In this document: positions 1 through 29,400 of the stretch, piece after piece
Layout: each line of letters begins with the position of its first letter
How positions within the stretch are numbered: position 1 is the stretch's first letter
Source of the DNA: Piscicola geometra
Taxonomy: Eukaryota; Annelida; Clitellata; Hirudinida; Piscicolidae
Reading direction: 5' to 3'
Assembly: GCA_943735955.1 (NCBI GenBank)
Contig: OX030958.1
Span: forward strand, 11,539,362 to 11,603,361
Length of the DNA: 64,000 nucleotides
Program-made: the position numbers and the translations under genes
Notes under the pieces: model-generated
The model's input: the letters and a program-made list of their open reading frames with translations, nothing else
Database searches by the model: none
Told to the model about the DNA's origin: nothing

Positions 1-23
1 ACAATTTATATGAATATAGAAGT

Positions 24-1194
<1,171 letters not shown>

Positions 1195-1394
1195 ATAGAA
1201 GTATATTTTGGCGATAAATGCGTATTTATGTGTGGATTGTGTTTATGTATATACGTGTTTACGTGTGTGTGCACGTCTTATGTATGTGTGGATGTATGTG
1301 TGCGTATGGAGATCAGAGACAGACTAACCCTTATCGACAATGTCTATTTTTAACACACCTTTGCCTCCTGCCTTCATCGACTTCATCTTATCTG

Positions 1395-1407
1395 AATGTT
1401 GATCATC

Positions 1408-1439
<32 letters not shown>

Positions 1440-1690
1440 CATCACCATCATCATCATCACCATCATCATCATCATTATCATCATTATTATCAATATCATC
1501 ATCATAAATTTTATTTCATTGCGTCATCGTTAGTATTCATAATTATAACAATTAAGTCATGATCATCATCATCATCACCTTTGATGTTATTTAATTGTTC
1601 TGCGCTAAAGTCTCTCTCAGCCTGCAAGCTCTCGAACTGTTGATGATGATGACGACGACGATGATGATGATGATGATGATGATGGTTATT
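1395..1690. repeat. ATC/GAT trinucleotide microsatellites
   Basis: Two CAT/ATC blocks (about 1403-1505 and 1560-1580) and one GAT block (about 1644-1685) flank the last visible SLMAP exon at 1579-1636. They are intronic. The His-rich and Ile-rich frames over them are not coding. Confidence 0.85.
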
Positions 1691-4687
1691 ATTATTATCA
1701 CAATATGATGTTGTAAAATGTGTAAAAAACAGAAAAATAGAAAGAAAAAAAATATTTTAGTTCGATTCAAACGCATGAGATGTTAATGAAAATAAATAAA
1801 TAAAACAACAATAACAAGTATAATATTATAATAATATAATAAATAACTAATATAATACTTTCATAATGTAACTCAGCAAGCAAGAAAGACACCTTGCCGA
1901 GCAGGATGGCGTGTTCGGAGGTGAGTCGTTGCACCTTGCTGCTCAATTCGTTCTTCTCGTTGCCTAGCGACGTCTTCTCTTCGTCAGAACGCTTTTGTAG
2001 GCACTGATGATGGGTGGGGGTTGATGGAGAGGGGTAGAGAGGTTAGGGGAGATGATGATGATGGTGATGTTAGTGATGATTATAGTGATGATGATGGTGG
2101 TAGTGATGATGATGATGGTAGTGATGATGATGGTGGTAGTGATGATGATGGTGGTAGTGATGATGATGATGGTAGTGATGATGATGGTGGTAGTGATGAT
2201 GATGGTGGTAGTGATGATGACGATGATGATCACCTCAAAATCCTCCTTCAGCTTTGCATGATCTTCCGTTAAGATCTGCATGTGACGACGTTGTGACGTG
2301 TTGAGCTGTAGTCGAGCACACATGCACTCACAAACAACCAGCCATCCCACTCACCCCCTCAAACAAACAACCAAGCATCCCACTCACCCCCTCAAACAAA
2401 CAACCAAGCATCCCACTCACCCCCTCAAACAAACAACCAAGCATAACACTCACCCCCTCAAACAAACAACCAAGCATAACACTCACCCCCTCAAACAAAC
2501 AACCAAGCATAACACTCACCCCCTCAAACAAACAACCAAGCATCACACTCATCCCACCCCACCAACCACCCACCACCCACCCACCCACGCCACCCACCCC
2601 CCACCCCAACAACCACCCACCCAACCACCCCACCCCACCACCTATCAACCACCCACCCACCCACCTATCAACCACCCACCCACCTACCAACCACCCACCC
2701 ACCCACCTATCAACAACCCACCCACCCACCTATCAACCACCCACCCACCCACCTATCAACCACCCACCCACCTACCAACCACCCACCCACCCACCTATCA
2801 ACAACCCACCCACCCTCCTATCAACCACCCACCCACCCACCTATCAACCACCCACCCACCCACCTATCAACCACCCACCCACCCACCTATCAACCACCCA
2901 CCCACCCACCTATCAACCACCCACCCCACTCACACACCCACCCACCCCACTCACCCACCCACCCACCTATCAACCACCCACCCCACTCACACACCCACCC
3001 ACCCCACTCACCCACCCACCCACCTATCAACCACCCACCTATCACCCACCCACACACCTATCAACCACCCACCCACCCACGCACCTTATGTTGCTCAAGG
3101 ACAGTCTCTAGTTGCTCGTGCAGACTCTGCCTCGCCGCCTCCAACCGCTGCACCTCCTGTTCTGTGCTCTTGTGCTCGATCTGTGTCAGTGCACGTCGTC
3201 GTCGTTGTCGTTGTTGTGGTGGTGGTGATGATTGTGATGGTGGTGGTGATCTGTGCTCGTGGTGGTGATAAAAAATCAACAAGATCAACAACGACACCAA
3301 CAACATCAACTACATCAACAACTACGCCAACTACATCAACAACACCAACAACATCAACTACATCAACAACTACGCCAACTACATCAACAACACCAACAAC
3401 ATCAACTACATCAACAACTACGCCAACTACATCAACAACACCAACAACATCAACTACATCAACAACTACGCCAACTACATCAACAACACCAACAACATCA
3501 ACTACATCAACAACTACGCCAACTACATCAACAACACCAACATCACCAACTACATCAACAACTACGCCAACTACATCAACAACGACACCAACAACATCCA
3601 CTACATCAACAACTACGCCAACTAGATCAACGACAACAACAACATCAACTACATCAACAACTACATCAACAACAACATCAACAACCACATCAACGACAAC
3701 CTCGATCTCGGACATCTTCTGAGCCACCTGCAGCTTCTCCTCCATCAGCTTCTGCATCGAGTCCTGTTTGGTGGCGGTGATGATGATGATGTTGATGCTG
3801 TTGGTGATGATGTTGATGCTGGTAGTGGTGGTGATAGTAGCAATGGTGGTGGTGGAATGGGTAGTGGTAGTGATGATAGTAGTGATGGTGGTGGTGATGA
3901 TAGTAGTGATGGTGGTGGGGATGATAGTAGTGATGGCAGTGCAGTTGACGACTCTGTTTATGATGAGAGTAAAACTTTCATGATTATCTTTTTAATTGAA
4001 AAATAGTTGGCTTCAACACTTCCATCATCATCATCATCATCACCATCATCATCATCACCATCATCCTCATCACCTTAGATTCCATTTCATATTTTAGTTT
4101 GTCGCTCTGAAGCGACAACAACTCCTTTCGGATGCCTTCTTCCGGTTGCAACTGTCATCATCATCATCATCATCGTCATCATCATCATCATCATTATTAT
4201 TATTATTATCAGCTGCAACTGTCATCATCATCATAAGAACATGTTGTAGAAGAAAGCAGCAATTATTCACTCTTCCCCCTACTCTTATTCTCTCTATTTC
4301 TTCCCTATTTTTAAACATCTCTTTTTTCCACCCCTCTTTCTCCTCCTCATCTCTTCCACCCCTCTTTCTCCTCCTCATCTCTTTTTTCCACCCCTCTTTC
4401 TCCTCCTCATCTCTTCCACCCCTCTTTCTCCTTCTCATCTCTTCCAGCCTCAGCACCTTGTTGAAGACACACAGTTGGTTCTCGAGGACGTCCAGTCTGG
4501 CCAGCAACTTGTCCTCGTTTATCTGCGTCTGGTGCATTGATGTGTGCGTGCGTGAAGTAATCTTTAATGAAGTTGGTGGTGGTTATGATGATGATGGTTA
4601 GAATTCATTCACACGCACACACACATTCCACACACACACACAAACACACACACACACACACACTCACACACACACGCACACACACAC

Positions 4688-4718
<31 letters not shown>

Positions 4719-6083
4719 TTCCACCCTTCGACGGCAGACTGGTCGGTGGCAAGTACTAGTTGCTGCAGCGTCGTCAACTTGTCCTCCAGCACTTGCTCTC
4801 TGTGCAGTGCCTCCTGCCGTGATAATTAAAAAAAGTAATTTAAACAATTAAAAATATTAATATATAAAATAATAATATATTAATAATATTTTTTAAATAA
4901 AATAAATAAATAATATATCAACAATACAATATTTTAAAATAAATTAATAATCATTAAGAAACAATAAGCCAGTAGTATTAATGGAGGAGGAGGTGGGGGG
5001 GGAGAGGTGGGGGTGGGGGGGGGGGGAGGGAGCACCTGTAGGTAGTGCACCAGCTGGTAGAACTCCTGGGACTGAAAGGTGTTGTTCGAGGAGGAGGAGG
5101 AGTCGAGGGCGGGACTGTGGGAGTGATGATGATGATTGTGGTGATGATGATGATGATGGTGATGATTATGATGATGATATGGTGAAAAGAATGGAAAGCA
5201 TCATGATTCATGAATAATATTAGGATTGGTACAACAATGGATTTGATTTGATTGCAGATGGTGATGATTTAATTAGTGAATACAGAAATGCCAGAGACTT
5301 TTTGATTTCATTTCCATCTTGATCGAACAGTTTTATGGTCGCTATGATGCAACTATGTGTAACTGTGGATGGATGGATGAATGGATGGATGGTGTTGCTA
5401 AACCGATGGGGTTATGAATTTCTGAGTTTAATAAATTAAAGTCATAGAACTATATATTTAAAATAATTTCTTTTTGTGGCTTTGTGTTATTTTTTAAATT
5501 TAGAACCCACCTTTTCGAGAGTTTTCAACAACATCAACCCCAAACTGCAGGATGTCTGATGACGATAACTGCCTTGGTGCACTATCTTCATTCCCCTATT
5601 AAGTAATTAATTATAACTGATACAATTAATTTATTGTAAAACTCATGTAGAAATGTTATTATATTGAAATATATATAAATTGTTTTTTTAATAATTCTTA
5701 AATGTATAACCTTGCTCAGTCTTATATTATTGACGAATGTGCCATTGCTGCTTTTTGTGTCTTGTAAGAAAAACTTGAAAATGGGTTAATTTGAATATTT
5801 AATTGAAAATCTTTTCATTATTAAAATAGCTAAAATCAGAATATTCAAAAAATATATATAAAAATGTGATTATAAAAGTAGTTACTTTTCCGTTGTCGTG
5901 CCATAAAAGAGCGTGGTTTCTGGAGAGTACTTTGCAGTCAAAAATGGCGTTGTTGTGGGCTGGTCTTGCCTGCACCACCGACCTTCCTATCTTCACGGCC
6001 TCCGAAAGATTAATCCTCCGCTCCAAAAAGGGATGCGAGTTGCCCCAGCATGTCAGAACGGCTTCAACCGGCATTTTTAACAA
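1579..6083 (-). CDS. SLMAP: SLMAP-like FHA and coiled-coil protein (3' incomplete)
   Basis: Tail-anchored adaptor of the STRIPAK complex; in animals its FHA domain reads phosphothreonine on Hippo kinases and it sits at the centrosome and membranes. Thirteen exons join in phase: 5886-6083, 5711-5773, 5511-5595, 5284-5362, 5036-5114, 4718-4813, 4457-4528, 4074-4151, 3701-3763, 3085-3180, 2234-2305, 1893-2003 and 1579-1636 (about 380 codons). The first four carry the FHA domain with KIGRSV, CKVLSRNHAL, KSSNGTFVNN and ILQFGVDV. Later exons are heptad-rich and match SLMAP order (NEDKLLARLDVLENQL, IRKELLSLQSDK). The Met at 6074 aligns best with known starts; an in-frame Met lies at 6083. The last part of the coiled coil and the C-terminal membrane anchor are not seen and should lie left of the window. 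Introns are packed with simple repeats. The family call is firm; borders are by eye. Confidence 0.93.
2048..2226. repeat. GATGATGGTGGTA-type minisatellite
   Basis: GAT/GGT units repeat through an intron of the SLMAP gene, directly against the donor of the 2234-2305 exon. The acidic (Ser-Asp) and Met/Val frames over it are repeat translations, not genes. Confidence 0.85.
2330..3080. repeat. 31-bp repeat followed by a CCCA/CCTATCAA array
   Basis: About seven copies of a 31-bp unit (cactcaccccctcaaacaaa then caaccaagcat) at 2345-2545 pass into a long C-rich array (2555-3080) built from ccacccacccacctatcaa. Both are in the SLMAP intron between exons 3085-3180 and 2234-2305. The long Thr/His/Pro frame across them is an artefact of repeat periodicity. 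Confidence 0.85.
3200..3695. repeat. ATCAAC/ACACCAAC minisatellite
   Basis: A higher-order repeat of about 60 bp (catcaactacatcaacaact followed by acgccaactacatcaacaac and accaacaa) fills the SLMAP intron between exons 3701-3763 and 3085-3180. All frames across it are low-complexity (Thr-Ser, Gln-His or Val-Asp). Confidence 0.85.
3770..3950. repeat. GATGATGTTGATG / GTGGTGATGATAGTA repeats
   Basis: Degenerate G/T-rich triplet repeats in the SLMAP intron upstream of the 3701-3763 exon (gene on the minus strand). Further ATC blocks sit at 4021-4070 and 4155-4235, and a CT-rich 52-bp tandem repeat lies at about 4327-4445 in the neighbouring introns. Confidence 0.8.
4603..4718. repeat. (AC)n microsatellite with a CG core
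   Basis: A CA-dinucleotide run with a short cgcgcgcg core abuts the donor of the SLMAP exon 4718-4813, so the intron begins directly in the repeat. Confidence 0.85.
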
Positions 6084-6470
6084 TTCATTCGAATATGGAT
6101 TTATTATTTGTTTCTAACGAGTTTTAAAACACAATTTTGACAGTTGAACGGAGATAATCTTGATTTAACTTTGTAAATTAAAAATAAAATCTAATTTTTA
6201 CGCTATTTTGTTTTAAAATGTTTTTCTACAATTTATTTAAAAAGCTAAACACTATTCGCCATTTTATGATGTTATCAAGTTTCTTCTGTTCGAGATATAT
6301 TTCACAATAAAGCACATAATTATATTTATTTAATAAATAATTTATACATCTAAAAAAATAATTACTTTTAAATCATTCTAATTTAATTGAGTTCAAAGTG
6401 TTGCTAGGTAATGTTGCTATACAAATTAAAGAATCTTTTCTAAGCATTGCGAATGCATTGACTGAAAAGC
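6084..6470. promoter_or_regulatory. Shared head-to-head promoter region (SLMAP / DLEC1)
   Basis: The SLMAP start on the minus strand and the DLEC1 start on the plus strand are about 0.4 kb apart, so both 5' UTRs and core promoters should lie here. The stretch is AT-rich and has no simple repeat, unlike most non-coding DNA in the window. No TATA box or other defined element is claimed. Confidence 0.5.
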
Positions 6471-22041
<15,571 letters not shown>

Positions 22042-22482
22042 AGGAGGCATGATAATAATTTCCATTTTAGTTTAAAGCGTTTCGTACTTTTTGAATTTTA
22101 ATATTTTTATTTCAAATGTTGTGTTTTAAATTTATTGAGCAAGTGAATTACGTTTTTGAAATAAAATGTCTTGTTTGGTTTTTGTGTGCGACTAGATGAG
22201 TATACAAATAAGTGCAGTGGTTGCGGAAGAGATAGTAATGATTTTGAATTTGAAAGAATTGAGTATTTGAAAAGAAGAGGTCTTAGAAATTCTTAAAATA
22301 GATAACTGGTTGCTAGGTTAAATTTTTTTCACCTATAAATAAATCCACATTTTTAATGAACTATTCAAGCCTGATTGTTCGGCTCAGAGCAGCTAAGCTG
22401 ATTCCGGTTCTGTAAATTTCGCAAACCTGAATATTAGTCTCAAACAACTTTGAAATATTTCATTTTGTGGAATCTTGAGGAC
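22042..22482. other. Intergenic spacer DLEC1 to DAPP1-like
   Basis: AT-rich spacer of 0.44 kb. An AATAAA hexamer near 22161 could serve DLEC1 polyadenylation. No further gene-like signal was found. Confidence 0.5.
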
Positions 22483-24260
22483 ATGATGAGGCGGGGAGAT
22501 GTTCAAGAACACATAAGTTGCTTAAGGTTTGGGTTTTTTGCGTTTTTCTCTCGAGTATGATTTATAAAGCTAAATTATATATGATTATTTATTAATTATA
22601 TAACAGCCAACTCAATTCCCACTATATTTTCGTTATATACTCTTTAATTAGTTAATAAGTGTAACACCTTACAGTTTTTTATATCTTTACTTTTCATTCA
22701 AAGATTCCATCCCCCCCCCCCCCCCTCCTCAAGTTGGTTCTATCCTAATCTGATCTGCTGTGAAGAGGCAGAGGGTCTTCTGCAATACAATGCCCTGCCA
22801 GGTCAGTACCTTCTCCGGAAGTCTTCAGAACACTCCCACTATACCCTCTCCACCAGGTTCTTACAGGCTTTATACTACCGAACCTTCTCTCATCTCCTAA
22901 TCCAATCAAATTAAACCGCTTCCATAATATAAAACCAATCCGAACTGGATTCCAATGCAACGACACAGAACATGCGACGGAGTGAAGCACTTCCCGGTGA
23001 GAGTGAATGACGGGAAGATCAGCTTTGGCATGGCGACCTTCGAGCACTTCCAGGACTTCGTCGAACACTTCAAGAACCAGCCGTTTGTCTCCGACAGCTC
23101 GAGTGAGTCGTCAATGTTTATTTGTTTATGATACCCACTTTAGAGTGGAACCGCCTCGTGGAACTAAGAACCACAATAAATAAACATGAGAAGGCGAAAG
23201 TCGACGTGCTGATGAAAGATAGATGAAGGAAAAGAAAGGAAAAACTTAAAGCATTAAATCGATCAATGAAAAGCATCAAAGTCTTTCACAACAATCTCTT
23301 CTCCCCCTAAGATAAGATGATCATCCTGAAGGAGCCCCTCATCCTTCCCAGTCGAGAAACCATCTTGGACATTCCCAACGTTCACGGTCTCTTGATGACC
23401 AACAACTGCGAAAAGTTCGAGAAGACTGGCTTCCTGACCAAACAAGGCGGTCGCATCAAGGTGTGTCTCATGGAGTGTCTTCCAGGCGGGTGGACATCAT
23501 ATGAAATGCATGGGGTCTAATCCATCTTTGGCTTCATTTTCACTTAATTCGGTGGTATCATTGGTCTTCTAAAGCTTATTGCGAACTCTCCATACACACC
23601 CCTCAGACGTGGAAAGAACGATGGTTTATTCTGGATGGTCTTTATCTAGGGTTGACTCCACTTTAATTCTCAAAAACGTTCAAATCTTGCAATAAAAACA
23701 ATAAATTAAAATTAATTGATCTCAAAAGATATTTATTCAAAATATCGCCCACGTGCAGGTACTACGAGCAGATCAGCAGCAGCACACCCAAGGCGAGGAT
23801 CGATCTGAGGGACTGCATCGGCGTCAGATGCTTCCATCTGCCGCAGATCATCCCAGGCAAAGAGTCAGCTTTCGAGTGAGTGTTGTGGCTGGAGCATCCA
23901 TGAAACAATGTTACATTGCAACATTGACTGTATCTTATATTTTGGTGTATGACCGCGTGAAAAATTCAGATAAATCCGTCAACAATGAGATCTGAAAACT
24001 TGAATACCGGGAAAATAATTAATTTAAAAAAATTTAGCATTCATTTTTCCAATGCATTTTCAGACTAAAGACTCCATGGCGGGATTATTTAATGGTTTCA
24101 TCAAGTGCTCAAGACAGAGATAGCTGGGCAGAAGTTTTGAGAAAAAAGCTTGTGAGTTTTGGTTGATTTTATAGATTAAATTTAATATTTCGATTCTATA
24201 ATCAGTTTAACATGCTCGTTCATTTATTTGCAGGCCTTGATAAAATCCCAAAGACAATAA
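22483..24260 (+). CDS. DAPP1: DAPP1/Bam32-like adaptor with SH2 and PH domains
   Basis: Adaptor expected to bind phosphotyrosine through SH2 and PI(3,4,5)P3/PI(3,4)P2 through PH, linking PI3-kinase to the plasma membrane. Exons 22483-22526, 22734-22856, 22969-23102, 23312-23460, 23607-23650, 23759-23875, 24064-24151 and 24234-24260 join in phase to 241 aa. SH2 (about residues 15-100) shows WFYPNL, the FLVR-like QYLLRKSS and FVEHFKNQPF. The PH domain (from about residue 138) opens with KTGFLTKQGG and TWKERWFIL, the basic signature for 3-phosphoinositides, and ends in a helix with the invariant Trp (DSWAEVL). The order SH2-PH and the short N-terminus fit DAPP1 (about 280 aa in mammals). The linker lacks the phosphorylated tyrosine. 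The first exon (14 codons from Met 22483) is the least certain; it fits by phase only. Confidence 0.85.
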
Positions 24261-24445
24261 CTATTACTTTGACATATTTAAAAGATTTTACAGTTGTTGA
24301 GAAATACTTAGATAAAATAAAAGTAGCATCTCGCTCAAGCTCACACCGGTTTTAAGACTCGTCCCTAAATTATAAATTATAATCATGGTTCATAAATTAG
24401 AATTTAGTTTATCCTGTATAGCCTTTTATTCGCATTTATTAAAGT

Positions 24446-24684
24446 TTATATACATTTTATACTTTGATTGTTTTTCAATAAACGCAAATCTACTCTTATA
24501 TTGTATTCAGTCAGACACTCTAGTCTCACTTTATCATCAACGTTACTTCCTTGCATAAAAGTGCTATTGAATGGATGCCATGAATAACATGGAAAATTCT
24601 TCAAACTTTCCTTATACAGTGTGTCAAACAAGTGACGAGAGAGGTCATCAACTTGAGGATGGAATGAAGATGAAGAATGTCGTA
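24446..24684 (-). CDS. Probable terminal exon of an unidentified gene
   Basis: An open frame of 78 codons ends with a stop at 24446, with an AATAAA polyadenylation hexamer just downstream (plus-strand tttatt near 24434). It begins after a strong acceptor: a T-rich tract ending in tttag at 24685. It has no initiating Met in this frame. The peptide includes Cys residues (NFPCYSWHPF, VRLECLTEY, ending IKCI) and a possible glycosylation site. No family was recognised. Upstream exons should lie to the right on the minus strand but were not found before the helicase gene, so this could also be a chance frame. Confidence 0.35.
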
Positions 24685-24749
24685 CTAAATCAAGCAAGAA
24701 TAACACAATAAGATAAAAATACAAATATTAAAAACGAGGTGTAAACTCG

Positions 24750-25199
<450 letters not shown>

Positions 25200-25212
<13 letters not shown>

Positions 25213-26200
25213 AATGAATTTGTTAAACAGATATGTCTTCAGATCCGTACGAAAAGTAAATAATGATATAGAAGTAGTTAAATAAGGAGGTGATGAGTTT
25301 TAAATATATGGACATCTTTAAAGAAGGGTCATCTAAGTAAGGTAATAATTGTCTAATACGTCAGTTTTCAATAGATAATAGACATAAACAGTCATGTGTA
25401 GAAGATTCGTTCTGACAGTCTGTCCTTCATCTGCAGAGCTCATTTGCCTTGTGAAGTAAGTAGCCAGTGGGTTCTTGCAAACTGTGCATTAGTACTCAAT
25501 TTGAGGCCTTGGCACTTCTTCCTTTTAAAATAAGTTTTTATTGTAGTCCGTTAGACAGTAATTGGTTGAAGATTTTAATTCCGAGAGCAAGATAAATTTA
25601 AAACCAGAAACCAAGAAAAGATATAAATTATGATTACTATAATTATTTGAAATTAAAAAAAACTAAATTATTAGATAAGAAGACAAACTATTTAACAAAA
25701 TCATTACGGTTAAAGCGGCTGCCAAGATTAGCTAAAAGACCAGAGTTATAAGACACTAAAAACCTGAATCTCAATGAATGCGCTGACGGCATGGGCGGTG
25801 ATTCTGGGGGGGTCCTGTGGTCCGAATTTTTGGTTGTGAGGGGTCCATCTTAATGTTTAAAAACTCAAGACCCCCCAAGATCGCCGCCCCTGGTTGAAGG
25901 CACCAAGTTTGCCTTTTGACCAATAGGAAAAGCTTCACATTGAATGCAATATCTGCAAGTTTTGCAGACATTAAAGATATGAACCACCCAGTTGGTGTTG
26001 ACATTGCTTTCACTAGTTATATACCTATCTCAATTGAAAAAGATAAAAAAATTTGAATATTAAATTGGAAAATTAAATATTTAATTCTTTTTTTAAATTA
26101 TATTATCAGTTCTAAGGCAAAGTATATAGAGTTCTTTTAAATATAATTACACGTAGATAACAGATCGGTAACGAATTTTCTCATTCTTCTTCCGCTTTAT
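25200..26200. other. Intergenic DNA upstream of the helicase gene
   Basis: About 1 kb with no supported gene. It contains the short MITE at 25790-25892. The last 100 bases before the 5' UTR exon are AT-rich and should include the helicase promoter. Confidence 0.5.
25790..25892. mobile_element. Short hAT-type MITE (103 bp)
   Basis: Long inverted termini, catgggcggtgattctgggg at the left and caggggcggcgatcttgggg on the other strand at the right, surround a 55-60-bp centre. The flanks gctgacgg (25782-25789) and gttgaagg (25893-25900) match in 6 of 8 positions, compatible with an old 8-bp target duplication. Confidence 0.6.
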
Positions 26201-26434
26201 TCGTATCGCCATTTTAAATATATTTTCTTGCTTCTCTAACCCAATATAAGGTAAGTTACTATATTTTATAATATAATTTCGATATTTTTTTATTAGATTC
26301 AACGAATTCACTGAATCTTCTTTTTTTCCACTGTTTCTAACGTTTTTACAACCACGATTATTTGAATATACATAAAGCGCACATTAAAATAACCTTCTAA
26401 AAAGAAGTAAAAATATAAATTTGAAACTTTTCAG
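26200..26434 (+). promoter_or_regulatory. DDX39B: 5' UTR exon and intron of the helicase gene
   Basis: A perfect donor (ataag then gtaagt at 26251) and an acceptor (ttttcag ending at 26434) five bases before the start codon suggest that a short non-coding exon ending at 26250 is spliced to the first coding exon. Its transcription start was not resolved. Confidence 0.55.
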
Positions 26435-26438
26435 TAAA

Positions 26439-29400
26439 ATGGACGACAACAACGAACTCCTCGACTACGACGAGCAGGAAGATGTGATCACCGATGGAGC
26501 GGGGGATGCCGGTATGCCGAAGAAGGATGTCAAGGGAACGTATGTGTCAATCCACAGCTCAGGATTCAGAGATTTCTTGTTGAAACCGGAACTTTTAAGG
26601 GCGATTGTCGACTGCGGTTTTGAACATCCATCTGAAGGTTTTTTTCTCTATGGCGCAGTAAAATTACGAATTTCAAGCTTATATTCCATGAATTTTCGTT
26701 TAACCATTTAGTAAGTTGATTCATAATTTTCTTAAAAAAATTTCAACAGTTCAACACGAGTGCATACCTCAAGCTATCTTGGGCCTTGATGTGCTATGCC
26801 AAGCGAAGTCGGGTATGGGAAAGACGGCGGTGTTTGTCTTGGCGACTCTGCAGCAGTTGGAGGTGGTGGAGAAGCAGGTGTCGGTGCTGGTGATGTGTCA
26901 CACCAGGGAACTGGCCTTCCAAATCAGCAAGGAGTATGAACGTTTCAGCAAGTACATGAACGGAGTCAAGATTGCAGTTTTCTTTGGTGGCTTGGCCATT
27001 TCCAAGGATGAAGCGACCTTGAAGAATAACTGCCCACACATTGTGGTGGGCACTCCAGGCAGGATCCTTGCCCTTGTCCGAAACAAGTCGCTCGACCTGA
27101 AGCACCTCAAACACTTCATCCTTGACGAGTGTGACAAGATTGTTGGACAACTAGGTCAGAAAGCTGTTTACATCAATTTAAACGTCAAATATTTAATGAA
27201 TAGCATTAGAATCCACTATACTTGAAATCTATCATACAAATATTTTTGTACATTTATTAAACTTATTAATTTTTTCTTTTTTTATGTTTAAGTTGCTAAA
27301 AAATCAAGAAAAATGAAATTTGGTTATATGGAAAAAATAAATTCTATTTAGATATTTTATATGTTAATTGTGTAAAATAAAAAAAATGTATTGAAATTTA
27401 ACGATTTTATCTTATGTTTTCAATGTTGAAATTTCCAGTTGCATAAAAAAAGAGAAAATTAAATATTTTTTACTGAATTACTCTCATTTGTAGTGCTTCC
27501 TATTCTTATTTTTAAAACATTTTGTCACATTTATTACACTTGTTACTATCTAATCTTTTTTATGTTTAAGTTGCTAAGAAAACAAGAATTAATTTTTTTA
27601 ATTAAAAAAACAATTTGTATTAAAATTTAATGTTTTCGTCTAAAGGTAGATTCTCTGGTAAATTTCAAGTTGAGTAAAAAACAGACAAAAAAAAATAATT
27701 TTTTTAAATGAAATTTTTTTATATGTAGTGTTTCCTATTCTTGAAAAGTATTTGAAAATTCCTTGAAGTATATTCCCTGTATGGTAGATTTCAATGCTAT
27801 TCTATTTAATCTACATTTATTTTTTGACAATTTCACTTAAATAAATAAATAAATATATATATATTCTCGTTTTCTCCGCAACAGACATGCGCAAGGACAT
27901 CCAGGACATATTCAAAATGACACCGCACGAGAAGCAAGTGATGATGTTCTCTGCAACTCTCGGCAAGGAGATGAGATCGTCTTGCAAGAAGTTCATGCAA
28001 GATGTAAATAAGCCACGCCTTTTTAAACGATTTTCAAAGCAGTAGCCGCTTCAGTACTCACCCAATTCACCCCAGCCTCTCTTCTCCCCCACGCGCCACC
28101 ACCCCACACACGTTTAATCCAAAATCTAATCTCAATGGTCAGCCCCGTATCTTGTGGTTCTGATGAATATAGGTTGCTTAAGTCATTGGTATTGGTGAAG
28201 AGGCAAGTGAAGATGGCCACTAATTATCTCCAAAACTAATTAATTCACAAAGAATTTAATCGTTTTAAAAAATAAATACTAAACTAAATAAATGTATTTT
28301 GGTAATATAAGTTAACTAAATATAAGTTGGATTAACCAATATAAGTTCAGAGTCAACTAAAGGATAGGTAACCAATATTTAATGGTTAAACTTGGTCACA
28401 AATGGTATATGGCAGATCTGGTAAGGGTATCTTATCATAATCTAATGGTATCAACCAGGTGTGGTATTAAGGAAGGCACATGAACGAGCATGGCATTGAA
28501 GAGAGAGGGTATCTGTATATGGAGGTGGCTGTCAAGCAAGATGGAGTCTGGCTGCAGTGTCATGCAACCTGGCCATTCTGATCCTGTGTAGGAATGCGCA
28601 TGGTTGTGTCATCACTATCGTCACCACGACGACGGCGATGAAGAGGTGTTGGACGGGCTATCAACCCTCCCCTCACTCTCTTCTCTTCTCAACCATTTCT
28701 TCCACAGCTGGCCCCATTCCTCCCTACTCCATACATCTGGAGGCCTTTCTAATATTTCTTACAAACCATTTTTAGTAACTACATATCGGAAAATTCACAC
28801 ACACCAACACACACACTAATCAAGCAAACATCCACTGATACTTTCCACTATGCAGTCACATTCGCCATCACCACCACAATGTACACTCTGAAACACATGC
28901 AGCACACTCTGAAACAAACAAGCATATACACGTACACACACACACTGCCCCTCCCCCCCCCCCTTTGCAGCCAATGGAGGTGTATGTGGACGACGACAGC
29001 AAGTTGACGCTGCACGGCCTGCAACAGCACTACGTCAAGCTGAAGGACAACGAAAAGAACCGCAAGCTCTTCGAACTCCTTGACGCCCTCGAGTTCAACC
29101 AGGTGCATAATAATATCTTAGATTTATTTATTACTATTTATTCACTAATTCTTCATTACTAGAGCTGTTCCATGATTAAAACTTTTAATCGCCGTTAGTC
29201 CTTCAATTACAATTTTTGGTCGTGCGTTAATCGTATTTTAACGCAATGTTTTTAACATGTTTGACATTAGTATCAAATAGTGTTTTAATTAATAATAAAA
29301 GATTCTATAAATATTTATCAGAATTTGTTTTTAAAAGTAATCCACATTTTAACGAATAAGAAAAAGAATCCATAAATGCTTTAAAAAATGCAATTGTCAC

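Noticed and set aside
2298..3722. 474-codon Thr/His/Pro-rich open frame on the plus strand
   Set aside because: It runs through two satellites and antisense to SLMAP exons 3085-3180 and 3701-3763.
4567..4851. Plus-strand frame over the AC repeat ending in a Thr/Pro-rich tail
   Set aside because: Antisense to SLMAP exon 4718-4813 and dominated by the dinucleotide repeat.
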